Assembly (NCBI RefSeq): GCF_000009765.2
Contig: NC_003155.5
Coordinates: forward strand, 8,618,001 to 8,682,000
Reading direction: 5' to 3'
Origin: Streptomyces avermitilis MA-4680 = NBRC 14893
GTDB taxonomy: Bacteria; Actinomycetota; Actinomycetes; Streptomycetales; Streptomycetaceae
DNA: 64,000 nucleotides
Of the stretch, positions 1 through 7,650 are shown in pieces. The notes under the pieces were generated by a model. The model saw nothing but the letters and a program-made list of their open reading frames with translations. It had not been told where the DNA came from and did no database searches. How positions within the stretch are numbered: position 1 is the stretch's first letter; each line of letters starts with the position of its first letter. The translations under genes were made by a program, and so were the position numbers.

Positions 1-1112
1 GGCGAGTCCCGGCGGAGCTCACGGCGGACCGCCCGGACGACGACCGGGACCAGCCGGAACATAGTCGGGCGCACCAGGAACTGGGCGTCCGCGGGGCCGG
101 GCGGCGTGGGCGTCCTCCCGCTCGTGCCGCCGCTCCCGGCGATCTCCAACACCTCGCCGAGCAGTTCCACGAGCCGCTCGGCGGCCTGCCTCGCGGGGCC
201 CTCCAGGACCTCGTGGTCCTCGTCGACGCGCAGGACGTCCGTGCTCCTGGGCGGCACCTCGGCGGGAGTGCCGCGGCGGATCGAACGGGCGGCCGCGTCC
301 AGGACGTCGGCGGCCGCGTCGAGCAACTCCCGCGCGCGGTCCCGCCCGGGTCCCTCCGCCGGGGCGCCGACGTCCGGGTCGGCGAGCGCGGCGACGACCG
401 GCCGAATGCGCTCGGCCAGGCCCCGGGGGCCGTGCAGGACGGGGGGACGGGTGCGGGCCTGTGATGGCGTCACGGCGGCCGCGTCCCGGGCCGTCATCAA
501 CGGCTCCGGGTCGAACGGGGCGGTCGGGTCGTGCCGCAGCCGGCGGGCGTAGTCCGCCACGGCGGCCAGGGCGTCGGCGAGCGCGTCACGATGCGCCCCC
601 CAACGGCGGATCGGGAACAGCAAGATCAGCACGGCCTGCACCACGCCTCCGAGCGCGATGACCCCGGCGTGCTCCAGGGCTCGCCCGACGCTCGTGGGCA
701 GGGTGATGGTCACCAGCATGCTGCCGACGGTCGTCGCTGCGACGATCCCCGCGGTCGATCCGACGGCCCACGCCATCCCCGCGACAAAGGCCCATACGGC
801 CAACAGTGGGAGGAACGTCACGAGTCGCCCCGCCGCCAGGTAGCCCACGAAGGTGCTGAGCGCCAGACCCGCGCCCGCGCCGAGCGCGATCACCTTGCGC
901 GGACGCCAGGTGCGCTGGAAGGTGGCCCCACCCGCGGAGTAGGCGCCGAGGGCGGCAGACGCGGCATACGCGGGGGAGGCCAGCCACAGCGCCGGCCCGA
1001 CGACGATCGCCACCCCAGCGGCCGTGCGCAGCGCGAGCAGGGGCTCCAGCCGCGTCTCCTCGATCGTGAGCCCGGATCGCACGACCTCCCCGAAGGCCCG
1101 CAGCCACGTCAC
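1..1112 (-). CDS. FUSC-family inner-membrane protein (3' end outside window)
   Basis: The frame is open to the left edge, so the C-terminus is missing; about 370 residues are visible. The first ~170 residues carry about six hydrophobic segments (for example one beginning LLALRTAAGVAIVV and one beginning VIALGAGAGLALST) separated by a short basic loop with FQRTWRPRK. This is the layout of the FUSC/aromatic-acid-exporter family; the remainder is a charged cytosolic region rich in Ala, Glu and Arg. The family is thought to move aromatic or other organic acids out of the cell; the substrate cannot be read here. I chose the GTG giving VTWLRAFGEVV because homologues begin like this. A TAGGCT box lies seven bases upstream, which could be the -10 of a leaderless transcript. 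In-frame GTG codons further upstream (for example at 1247) are possible alternatives. Confidence 0.75.
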   Translation of the reverse strand, partial: MTWLRAFGEVVRSGLTIEETRLEPLLALRTAAGVAIVVGPALWLASPAYAASAALGAYSAGGATFQRTWRPRKVIALGAGAGLALSTFVGYLAAGRLVTFLPLLAVWAFVAGMAWAVGSTAGIVAATTVGSMLVTITLPTSVGRALEHAGVIALGGVVQAVLILLFPIRRWGAHRDALADALAAVADYARRLRHDPTAPFDPEPLMTARDAAAVTPSQARTRPPVLHGPRGLAERIRPVVAALADPDVGAPAEGPGRDRARELLDAAADVLDAAARSIRRGTPAEVPPRSTDVLRVDEDHEVLEGPARQAAERLVELLGEVLEIAGSGGTSGRTPTPPGPADAQFLVRPTMFRLVPVVVRAVRRELRRDS

Positions 1113-1295
1113 GGGTGTGAGCCTAGCCGGAACACCCTGCCGGGTCGCGTCGGCCTGGTCGAGGTGCGGCAGCCGTCGGGCAAGGAAGCCTCCCACACGC
1201 CCCGCGAACAGGCTGGCGGCCGCAGCCGCTGGACCGGGTGCAGCCACTGCGGACACTGCGGACACTGCTGAGCGTCCGCCGTCCGTCCTACCGGG

Positions 1296-1352
1296 CCGGA
1301 GCGCGGGCAATCGCCGTTGGTTCAGGTCCGACCGGAGCGCGGGCGATTGCCC
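1296..1352. repeat. Interleaved direct and inverted repeats between FUSC gene and formaldehyde dehydrogenase gene
   Basis: CCGGAGCGCGGGC occurs at 1296-1308 and again at 1332-1344. Overlapping these, GGGCAATCGCC (1305-1315) is perfectly complementary to GGCGATTGCCC (1342-1352). It sits downstream of the dehydrogenase stop and upstream of the FUSC start, both on the minus strand, so it may be a terminator hairpin or an operator. The remainder of 1113-1438 shows no gene. Confidence 0.45.
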
Positions 1353-1438
1353 CCGGCCCCGGCCGGAGGACGGGCAGGTCGCCGCCCGTCCCCCGGACCG
1401 GTTCCGGGGAAACTGGCGGGACGGCGGCCCCGGGTCAC

Positions 1439-2614
1439 TTACCGCTTGTGGCCGTTCCCGTGTCCGTTCGGATGCAGGACCACCTTGGTCCAGCCCTCGT
1501 CACGGGCGTCGAAGTGCTCGTAGGCGGTAGGGGCCTCATCCAGGCTGAGTTCGTGGGAGACGACGAAGCTCGGCTTTGCCTTCCCGCCGGCGATCAGATC
1601 CCGCAGCGCCCGGTTGTACCTCTTCACCGGCGCCTGCCCGGTGCCCATGTGCTGGCCCTTGAACCACATCAAGCCGAAGTCGAGCGGGACCTTGCCCTGT
1701 GCCTCCAGTTCCCCCTGGGCCTCCGCGCCGCCGGGGTCCTGGGGCAGGAACACGCCCACCACACCGATGTCGCCCGTGAACCTGACCGAGTCGATCAGTC
1801 CGTTGAGCGTGAGGCTGGCGTCCTCATGTCCCTCGGGATCGTGTGCCTGGTAGCCGACGCACTCACAGCCGTTGTCGGCGCCCAGACCGAGGGTGGCCTC
1901 CTTGACGACCTCCCCCGGCTTCTGCTCGGCGGTGTTGATCGGGATGGCCCCGATCTCCTCCGCCTTGCGCAGCCGGTCGGGCTGGTGGTCGGCCACCCAG
2001 ACGCGCCCGGCGCCCTTGAGGAGGGCGGAGTAGGCCGCCATCAGCCCGACGGGGCCGGCCCCGAAGACGATCGTCTGGTCACCCGGTTTGACGTGGGCCA
2101 TCTCGGTGGCGTGATAGCCGGTGGGGAAGATGTCGGCGAGCATCACGTAGTCGGTCTGCCACTCGGCGGCGTCCTCACCCAGACGCAGCGCGTTGAAGTC
2201 GCCGTAGGGCACGCGCAGCAGTTCCGCCTGGCCGCCCTGGTAGGGGCCCATGTCGGCGAATCCGTAGGCGGCTCCGGCGAGAGCCGGTTCCGGCTGCATG
2301 GTCAGGCAGTAGTTGGTCAGACCCCGCTCGCACTGCTTGCAGAAGCCGCAGGCGATGTTGAAGGGCAGGACCACATACTCGCCGACCTGGACCTTGCGGA
2401 CGGCCGAGCCGACCTCCACGACCTGGCCCATGTTCTCGTGTCCCAGGGTGCGGCCGGACTCGAACGAGGTGCGGCCCTCGTACATGTGCAGGTCCGAACC
2501 ACAGATATTGGTAGTGGTGATCTTGACGATGATGTCGCAGGGGTGTTCGATCTTCGCGTCCGGTACGTCCTTCACTGCGACCGTTCGCGGGCCTTCATAT
2601 ACCGCTGCTTTCAT
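1439..2614 (-). CDS. Zinc-dependent alcohol dehydrogenase, glutathione-independent formaldehyde dehydrogenase type
   Basis: A 391-residue medium-chain dehydrogenase. Catalytic zinc ligands are visible at C38 (ICGSD) and H59-E60 (GHE). The structural zinc lobe is C89, C92, C95 and C103. The Rossmann motif GAGPVG follows near residue 180. The inserted loop after the structural lobe and the long C-terminal part resemble Pseudomonas-type formaldehyde dehydrogenase FdhA, which oxidises aldehydes with tightly bound NAD and no glutathione. The ATG at 2614 is preceded by GAAGGAAG at good distance, so an upstream extension of the frame was not used. The C-terminus ends in a His/Asn/Gly-rich tail. The gene stands alone, near other aldehyde- and stress-related genes. 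The exact substrate is inferred from the family only; a broader aldehyde/alcohol range is possible. Confidence 0.85.
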   Translation of the reverse strand: MKAAVYEGPRTVAVKDVPDAKIEHPCDIIVKITTTNICGSDLHMYEGRTSFESGRTLGHENMGQVVEVGSAVRKVQVGEYVVLPFNIACGFCKQCERGLTNYCLTMQPEPALAGAAYGFADMGPYQGGQAELLRVPYGDFNALRLGEDAAEWQTDYVMLADIFPTGYHATEMAHVKPGDQTIVFGAGPVGLMAAYSALLKGAGRVWVADHQPDRLRKAEEIGAIPINTAEQKPGEVVKEATLGLGADNGCECVGYQAHDPEGHEDASLTLNGLIDSVRFTGDIGVVGVFLPQDPGGAEAQGELEAQGKVPLDFGLMWFKGQHMGTGQAPVKRYNRALRDLIAGGKAKPSFVVSHELSLDEAPTAYEHFDARDEGWTKVVLHPNGHGNGHKR

Positions 2615-2885
2615 GATCGCTTCCTTCGGTGCCGCGGCATGACCGCAGCACGGGTGCGATGGAGGAGGCATACAGAGCCTGACTCCCGGGAGTTGGTGCG
2701 ACGGGGTCCATCGCTCCGGCATGCCTCTGGGGGCCGTTCACCCGGTTCAGGTGGAACGGTGGTGCCGCCGTGGGCCTGCCCGGGCGGAGCCTCGGCGCTC
2801 CGGCGGCGTGCCGTCCGAGTCCCCGTCGGCCCTTGACGCGAAACAGCACGCACCGATCGATCAGCGGAATCTTCGTACGCGGACG

Positions 2886-2928
2886 ACCACCAACCACCAA
2901 CCACCAACACCAACCACCAACCACCAAC
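2886..2928. repeat. Tandem ACCAACC-type microrepeat
   Basis: Forty-three bases built of CCAACCA and CCAACA units, with no G on the plus strand. The minus strand reads as repeated GGTTGGTGG blocks, which could fold into a two-tier G-quadruplex. It lies between the divergent position of the dehydrogenase promoter (minus strand, left) and the stop codon of the membrane protein gene at 2952. The rest of the gap 2615-2951 shows no gene. Confidence 0.7.
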
Positions 2929-2951
2929 GAATCTCCGGCTCAGGTCACCAG

Positions 2952-4073
2952 CTAGTCGCCGTCGTCGTCTTGGAGCATGTGGCGGCGTTCCTGTTCGCGC
3001 TTGGAGTAGGCGGCTGCCCGGATCGCCTCGTCGCTCTCCAAGCCTGATCCCAGCGCCCCGCCCACGGTGGCGACCGAAGCGACGAACCAGGACAAGGTCC
3101 AGTATTCCGCGGCGTTGAGCGGGGTTCGTGTCGTGGAGGCGAACACTTGGTCGTTGAGGATGAACAGGGCCCACACCAAGTTGATGACGATCAAACCCAC
3201 GTAGCAGACGAGCACCCCGATACCCACGGTCATGACCGTCGAGGCGTTGTAGAGCCTCGCCCTCTGCCTCGCCTCCCGCGAGACCTCTGCTGATCGATGC
3301 CACAGCTGCGCGTCCACGATCAGCCAGCCGATCATGAGCGCGACGGACCCGACCGTGGCGATCACGAGGCGGGGCGTGCTCAGGGACTCGGCCAGGTTCC
3401 AGATGGTGGAGTTCACGGTGGCGACCGCTCCCGTGGCGAGTGCGGCCGCCAGGGCTTTCGACAAGCCCGGCACCAAGCGCCACGGCCGGTTGGCGCGGAC
3501 CATACCGACGAGCACCCTCAGGTAACCGCGCGGTCCGCTGACGACGTACCGAAGATCAACGGTCTCCTCCTCACCGACCTGGCCCGGGTGAATAGGCGCG
3601 AGGCGACTGACGAAGGGCCCCAGAAGCGGCTGACTCCGCGGAGGTCCCTCAGCCCCGGTGGCCCGCGGGCCCGCCAAGCTGAGCACGGCTTCTTCCACGG
3701 CCCGCCGGGCTCTCGTCTGCAGACGCAAGCCCCCCAGCGGAGGAAGAGACAGCAGGGCCAAGCCGTGTTCGTGACTCAGATCCACCACGAGCCTGCGCCC
3801 GTGTGAGTGCAGCGGAAGGTCGGTGAGGGCCACGACGATGTCCCAACTCTCCGCTCTTCCGCGGTCCATGATCCGGCGCATCAAGGTGGGCGGGTCCTCG
3901 GTCCTTGCGGTGAAGGGCTCACTGACCACCTCGACGTCGAACCGTCGTCCCTGGCCTGACTTGTCGGCGAGCCGAGCAGGAAGTATCCGGGCCATGCGCT
4001 GCGCGATCTCCGTGGGCGCGTCCGGATCCGCCAGGAGAGCCACGACCGTAACGCCCTGAGACGACACCCGCAT
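2952..4073 (-). CDS. Membrane protein of unknown function
   Basis: 373 residues. The first ~150 residues are soluble: MRVSSQGVTVVALLADPD looks like a Rossmann-type beta-alpha start, and there is a further strand ESWDIVVALTDLPL. The second half carries about four hydrophobic segments, in order ALAAALATGAVATV, LVIATVGSVALMIGWLIV, TVGIGVLVCYVGLIVINLVWAL and TLSWFVASVATVGGALGSGL. It ends in a charged tail (QERRHMLQDDDGD). The ATG at 4073 has a strong AGAAGGAG site directly upstream; the frame continues further but without a start supported by a ribosome site. I do not recognise the family. Related proteins appear to be common in Streptomyces, but no function can be given. The architecture suggests a nucleotide- or ligand-sensing cytosolic domain anchored in the membrane. 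Confidence 0.75.
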   Translation of the reverse strand: MRVSSQGVTVVALLADPDAPTEIAQRMARILPARLADKSGQGRRFDVEVVSEPFTARTEDPPTLMRRIMDRGRAESWDIVVALTDLPLHSHGRRLVVDLSHEHGLALLSLPPLGGLRLQTRARRAVEEAVLSLAGPRATGAEGPPRSQPLLGPFVSRLAPIHPGQVGEEETVDLRYVVSGPRGYLRVLVGMVRANRPWRLVPGLSKALAAALATGAVATVNSTIWNLAESLSTPRLVIATVGSVALMIGWLIVDAQLWHRSAEVSREARQRARLYNASTVMTVGIGVLVCYVGLIVINLVWALFILNDQVFASTTRTPLNAAEYWTLSWFVASVATVGGALGSGLESDEAIRAAAYSKREQERRHMLQDDDGD

Positions 4074-4199
4074 GACTCCTTCTCGTCGGCTGCCCCAGCG
4101 ATCGCCCGTGCCCACAGGATGCCCCCGAGGTATCGCCGACGCCGCGTGACACGCTGGCCCCTGCCAGCAGGTGCAGGCGGTACGGTTCTGGGCAGTGTC

Positions 4200-4654
4200 G
4201 TGAGCGGCCTGGGGATCGACATCGACCGACCGGGGCGCAGGCTCAGGAAGAAGGACCGGGACTGGCTGCTGTACACGGACGAGCAGCCCTCCGTGTACAT
4301 CGAGCCGGAGGAGGACCGCGTCGACTACGGCTACCAGGGCAAGTTCTGGAGCGCCCACAAGCACGTCACGCACGTCCGCTCTACCTGCTCGACGAGCCGA
4401 CGGCGGGGCTGCACCCCTCGGACATCGCGCTGCTGCTGCGCCAGCTGCACCTGGTCGTCGACGCCGGCAACACGGTCGTCCTCGTCGAGCACGACCTGGA
4501 CACGATCGCCACCGCCGGCTGGGGCATCGCCCTCGGGCCGGGCGGCGGCGACGCGGGCGGGCGGCTGGTCGCGGCGGGCCCGCCGGCCAAGGCGGCGAGG
4601 GCCTGCCGCAGCGCCACCGCGCCCTGTCTCGCGGCCCGGCTCGCGCGCTCCTGA
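4200..4654 (+). pseudogene. UvrA-like excinuclease paralogue, internally deleted and frameshifted
   Basis: Two pieces of a UvrA-like protein abut. Bases 4200-4373 encode an internal segment (SGLGIDIDRPGRRLRKK, then DYGYQGKFWSAHKH) in one frame. From about 4375 the sequence continues in another frame with the C-terminal ATPase signature: LYLLDEPTAGLHPSD (Walker B/D-loop), NTVVLVEHDLDTI (H-loop) and GPGGGDAGG, stopping with TGA at 4652-4654. A full protein is about 750-800 residues, so both the N-terminus and several hundred residues between the pieces are gone. The C-terminal assignment is secure; the first piece is assigned by position and resemblance. UvrA-like paralogues of this kind accompany drug-resistance functions in actinomycetes, but this copy cannot work. 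Confidence 0.75.
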
Positions 4655-4782
4655 CGACGGCGCGAGGGGCTGAGTACCGGTCAGCCGGGTTCGGGGCGCA
4701 GGGTCGTGCGCGTCGTCATGCTGCGTTCCAGCTTGTGCGGGTATCGCTCGCGAGGTGCCCCGTCTGGGCCCATTCCGCCGGG

Positions 4783-5346
4783 TCAGCCGGGCATGGGGTG
4801 GTGCGCCCGGGCGAACTGTTCCACGACAGCGGCGCAGAAGGCGGGCAGGTCGGCCGGGCTGCGGCTGGTGACCAGCTGCCCGTCGACGACCACCTCCTGG
4901 TCGACGACCTCCGCGCCGGCGTTGCGCAGGTCGGTGCGGATGCTGGGCCAGGACGTCAGGCGACGGCCGCGCACGGCGTCGGCTTCCACCAGGGTCCACG
5001 GGCCGTGGCAGATCGATGCGACCGGTTTCCCGCTGGCCATGAAGTCCTTGACGAACTGCACCGCGTCGCGGTCCATTCGCAGCTGGTCGGGGTTCATGGT
5101 GCCGCCGGGCAGGAGCAGGGCGTGGTAGTCGTCGACGGAGGCGTCGGCGACCAGGCGGTCCACGGGGAAGGTTCCGGCCGCGTTGAGGTCGAACTGGCGG
5201 GCCTGGATCTCGCCGGGGTGGAGCGAGACGATCTCGGTCTTCGCCCCTGCGCCCTGCAACGCACCGCGCGGCTGGTCGAGTTCCACGCGCTCGACGCCGT
5301 CGGTGGCCAGAATCCCCACCCGCATCCCCCGGAGTTCCTGTGTCAT
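4783..5346 (-). CDS. DJ-1/PfpI family protein (type 1 glutamine amidotransferase-like domain)
   Basis: 187 residues spanning a single flavodoxin-like DJ-1/PfpI domain. The nucleophile elbow is SICHGP with C113, followed by His as in the PfpI/YhbO group, and an acidic residue stands early (GVERVEL). Members act as protein/nucleotide deglycases or methylglyoxal-stress proteins, or are of unknown activity; the substrate is not visible. The ATG at 5346 is preceded by GAAGGGAG. The frame continues upstream but without another supported start. Neighbours are a broken UvrA-like gene and a broken alcohol dehydrogenase; nearby intact genes also relate to carbonyl stress, which agrees with a detoxification role by inference. 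Confidence 0.87.
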   Translation of the reverse strand: MTQELRGMRVGILATDGVERVELDQPRGALQGAGAKTEIVSLHPGEIQARQFDLNAAGTFPVDRLVADASVDDYHALLLPGGTMNPDQLRMDRDAVQFVKDFMASGKPVASICHGPWTLVEADAVRGRRLTSWPSIRTDLRNAGAEVVDQEVVVDGQLVTSRSPADLPAFCAAVVEQFARAHHPMPG

Positions 5347-5478
5347 GGTACGGCTCCCTTCACGAGTCGCTGGTTGTACGACGCGAGCGGTAGGGACACC
5401 CGGCAGGGCCTGTCCGCATCCCTTTTCCGTGGACTGCAAGGCCCGGCCGAAGGTGCCCCGAGCACTGTCTGCGCGCGG

Positions 5479-5556
5479 TCAGTGAAAGCTGCCGTCCGAG
5501 TGGGGACGACCTTCGTCCAGCGTCGTCGCGGGCGTCGAAGTGCTGGCAGCTTTCAT
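5479..5556 (-). pseudogene. Remnant of a zinc alcohol dehydrogenase: first four codons fused to the C-terminal coding end
   Basis: Reading minus-strand, a good ribosome site (GAGGGAAG) is followed by ATG AAA GCT GCC, the usual MKAA start of these dehydrogenases. The sequence then jumps to AGCACTTCGACGCCCG, which matches the C-terminal HFDARDEGW coding region of the intact gene at 1439-2614, with one base missing shortly after (GACGACG-CTGGAC against GACGAGGGCTGGAC). About 1.1 kb is therefore absent. A short 25-codon frame remains open to the TGA at 5479-5481. The remnant is bounded by a perfect 11-base inverted repeat, TGAAAGCTGCC (5482-5492) and GGCAGCTTTCA (5545-5555). Bases 5557-5813 show nothing recognisable. 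Confidence 0.7.
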
Positions 5557-5813
5557 GAGTCTTCCCTCGGCGTGCCGGAGCATCGCGGGACGCGACGGAC
5601 CCTCGAAGCGACCTTCCGAGTCAGACGCCGTCACGTGAAGGCGAGGGGGTGTGATTTTCCTGGCCAGGCGACCGGCCGCGCTGAAACCGCGATCACGAAT
5701 CCCCGAGCGCCTGCGGGGCGACCCGGGCCTCGGTGAAGGTTCCCAGGCTCCACCTTCCGCTCCCCGTCCGGCATCTCAGTTTGAGTCCGGCGACATGCAC
5801 CGGGGCGCGACTG

Positions 5814-6263
5814 CTACAGCAGCCGGTCGAACACCGCGGTCACGCCCTCCCAGTGACTGGTCTGCGGGTTCTTCACATCCGGATACAAGATTTTGAACGT
5901 CTCGGCGAGGGCGACGCTGAGACCGCCGATGATCTCGGGGTAGCGCTCTTCGGTCTCCTGGGTGGGTGTCCTGTCGAGGGGAGGATGCGCGGCGAGCTGT
6001 TCCAGGATCGGCTTCAGCTCGACCTCCTCGTCGAGCTGCCGGAACCTGTGGATGCTCTCCTGGAGGCCCTTGGTGATCGGTAGATCCCACGGTTCGACGG
6101 TATCCCTGCCGTTGGCCTTGGCCGACGCCTGGCCGACGACCAGGAGGTCGTAGAGCTTGGCGTCGACGAAGTCGCCGTACCGCTTCAGGTCGTTCTTGTC
6201 CACGTCAAGGCTTGCGGCGGCGCGGAAGAACCTCTCGAACTTCGACACACCCATCACGGTCAT
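5814..6263 (-). CDS. DUF1931 family histone-fold protein
   Basis: 149 residues. The sequence begins GVSKFERFFRAAASLDVDKNDLKRY and matches the DUF1931 family. Structures known for that family show two histone folds in one chain, like a fused archaeal histone dimer. The conserved NDLKR near residue 24 and DLPITKGLQES near residue 60 sit where the histone helices pair. Family members are bacterial and of uncertain role; binding to DNA or to protein has been proposed, not shown. Start chosen at the ATG at 6263 behind AGGAGGCGAGAGG; the ATG at 6254 is an alternative. It is transcribed towards the same side as its neighbours but with long gaps, so it is probably monocistronic. Confidence 0.85.
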   Translation of the reverse strand: MTVMGVSKFERFFRAAASLDVDKNDLKRYGDFVDAKLYDLLVVGQASAKANGRDTVEPWDLPITKGLQESIHRFRQLDEEVELKPILEQLAAHPPLDRTPTQETEERYPEIIGGLSVALAETFKILYPDVKNPQTSHWEGVTAVFDRLL

Positions 6264-6702
6264 GCCTCTCGCCTCCTCACCGGGAACGGACGACGTCGTT
6301 CGCTCCCGCCCACGCCGCCATCGGCTGTTACCCGGTCGAGATTCGCACAGCCCCCTGCTGAGCGCCTCCGCACCCCAGGCCGAAAAAGGGCACCCCCTCT
6401 TCCCCTGGCAGAGCAGCATGAAATGCGCAGGCATCCCTCGGCCAGCCGTCCGGCCGTCCGTCCGCAGGAGGCTGCACGGCGTTGCAACGCCTCGAACGAG
6501 AATTGCTGACCGGACGACACGACCAGCTCGGGGGAGCGGGACTGCATCAGGGCACCCAGCCGAGACTGGAACAAGACCGGGCTCGGGTGAACGACCCCAT
6601 GCATGAGCAGGCAAGGCCGGTCAGAAGAGGCGGCCGAACCGGCAGGGCCCTGCGGACGTGAGCCGGCGTGAGCGTGCGGGGCGCGCCATCCTGTCGACTT
6701 CT
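6264..6702. other. Gene-free gap with a 14-base perfect palindrome
   Basis: No convincing coding sequence is visible on either strand in these 439 bases. GGCGTTGCAACGCC at 6478-6491 is a perfect palindrome and could be an operator. The right end is the downstream region of the aldo/keto reductase; the left end is the promoter region of the DUF1931 gene. Confidence 0.4.
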
Positions 6703-7548
6703 TCAGAGCACCTCCAGGGGCGTGGGCCCGCTGGGTGGCGGGAACGCCTCGTCGAGGGCGTCGAGCGCCTCGGTGGGAAGGTTGAGGTCCACCGCGCCGC
6801 GGTTCTCCCGAACGTGGTCGGGTGATCCGGAACGCGGGATCGCGGCCACCCCCTGTTCCAGCATCCAGGCGAGCGCCACCTGGGTCGGCGTGGCTCCGAG
6901 GGCCCGGGCCACGGCACCCAAGGCCTCGACCTTCAGGAGTCGCCCCTGCTCGATCGGGGAGTAGGCCATGACCGTCACCCCGGCCTCGCGGCACCAGGGG
7001 AGCAGATCCCACTCGATGCCGCGCCGGGAGAGGTTGTACAGCACCTGGTCGACGGTCACGGCGTCGCCGCCGGGGAGGGTGGTCAGCTCGGCCATGTCGG
7101 CGACGTCCAGATTGCTCACGCCCCAGTAACGGATCTTCTCCGCCTCCATCAGGTCGGTGAATCCCGCAAGGGTCTCCTCGAGTGGCCACCGTCCCTTCCA
7201 GTGCAGCAGGTAGAGGTCCAGCCGTTCCGTACGGAGCCGCCGCAGGCTGCCCTCGCAGGCGGCGACGGTGCCCTTCCGGTCGGCGTGGCCGGGCAGCACC
7301 TTGCTGACGAGGAAGACCTCCTCCCGGCGTCCCCAAAGGGCCTCCCCGACGAGCTCCTCGGCCGCGCCGTCGCCGTACATCTCCGCCGTGTCGACGACGG
7401 TCATGCCCAGGTCCACGCCCAGCCGCAGCGCGGCGATCTCCTGTTCACGCCGGGCCGGGTCCTCGCCCAGGTACCAGGTGCCCTGCCCGAGCGCCGCGAC
7501 CTCCTCACCGGAGGGGAGTGCGACCGTTCTGGCCGATTCCGCAGACAT
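6703..7548 (-). CDS. Aldo/keto reductase
   Basis: 281 residues, the usual length of a single-domain AKR barrel. The catalytic tetrad is complete: D53 and Y58 (VVDTAEMYGDG), K83 (LVSKVLPG) and H116 (LYLLHWKG). The NADPH-binding end is present as IPRSGSPDHVREN. It should reduce aldehydes or ketones with NADPH in the cytosol; the physiological substrate is unknown. The ATG at 7548 follows GGGAGGCACGAG, a good ribosome site. It lies about 100 bases downstream of the MFS transporter gene on the same strand and could be cotranscribed with it. The similarity to E. coli YeaE-type reductases suggests methylglyoxal or similar carbonyls, by inference only. Confidence 0.9.
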   Translation of the reverse strand: MSAESARTVALPSGEEVAALGQGTWYLGEDPARREQEIAALRLGVDLGMTVVDTAEMYGDGAAEELVGEALWGRREEVFLVSKVLPGHADRKGTVAACEGSLRRLRTERLDLYLLHWKGRWPLEETLAGFTDLMEAEKIRYWGVSNLDVADMAELTTLPGGDAVTVDQVLYNLSRRGIEWDLLPWCREAGVTVMAYSPIEQGRLLKVEALGAVARALGATPTQVALAWMLEQGVAAIPRSGSPDHVRENRGAVDLNLPTEALDALDEAFPPPSGPTPLEVL

Positions 7549-7650
7549 CTCGTGCCTCCCGTCTGCCGCGGATCCGTGTCACGCGCACCCGCACCGAGTG
7601 CCCAGGTCCGCGCCTCCCAGACAACCGGGGCCGCATGCGCCGCAGGGAGG

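Noticed and set aside
2886..2928. CRISPR array
   Set aside because: Units of 7 bases without unique spacers; it is a microrepeat, and no cas genes are nearby.
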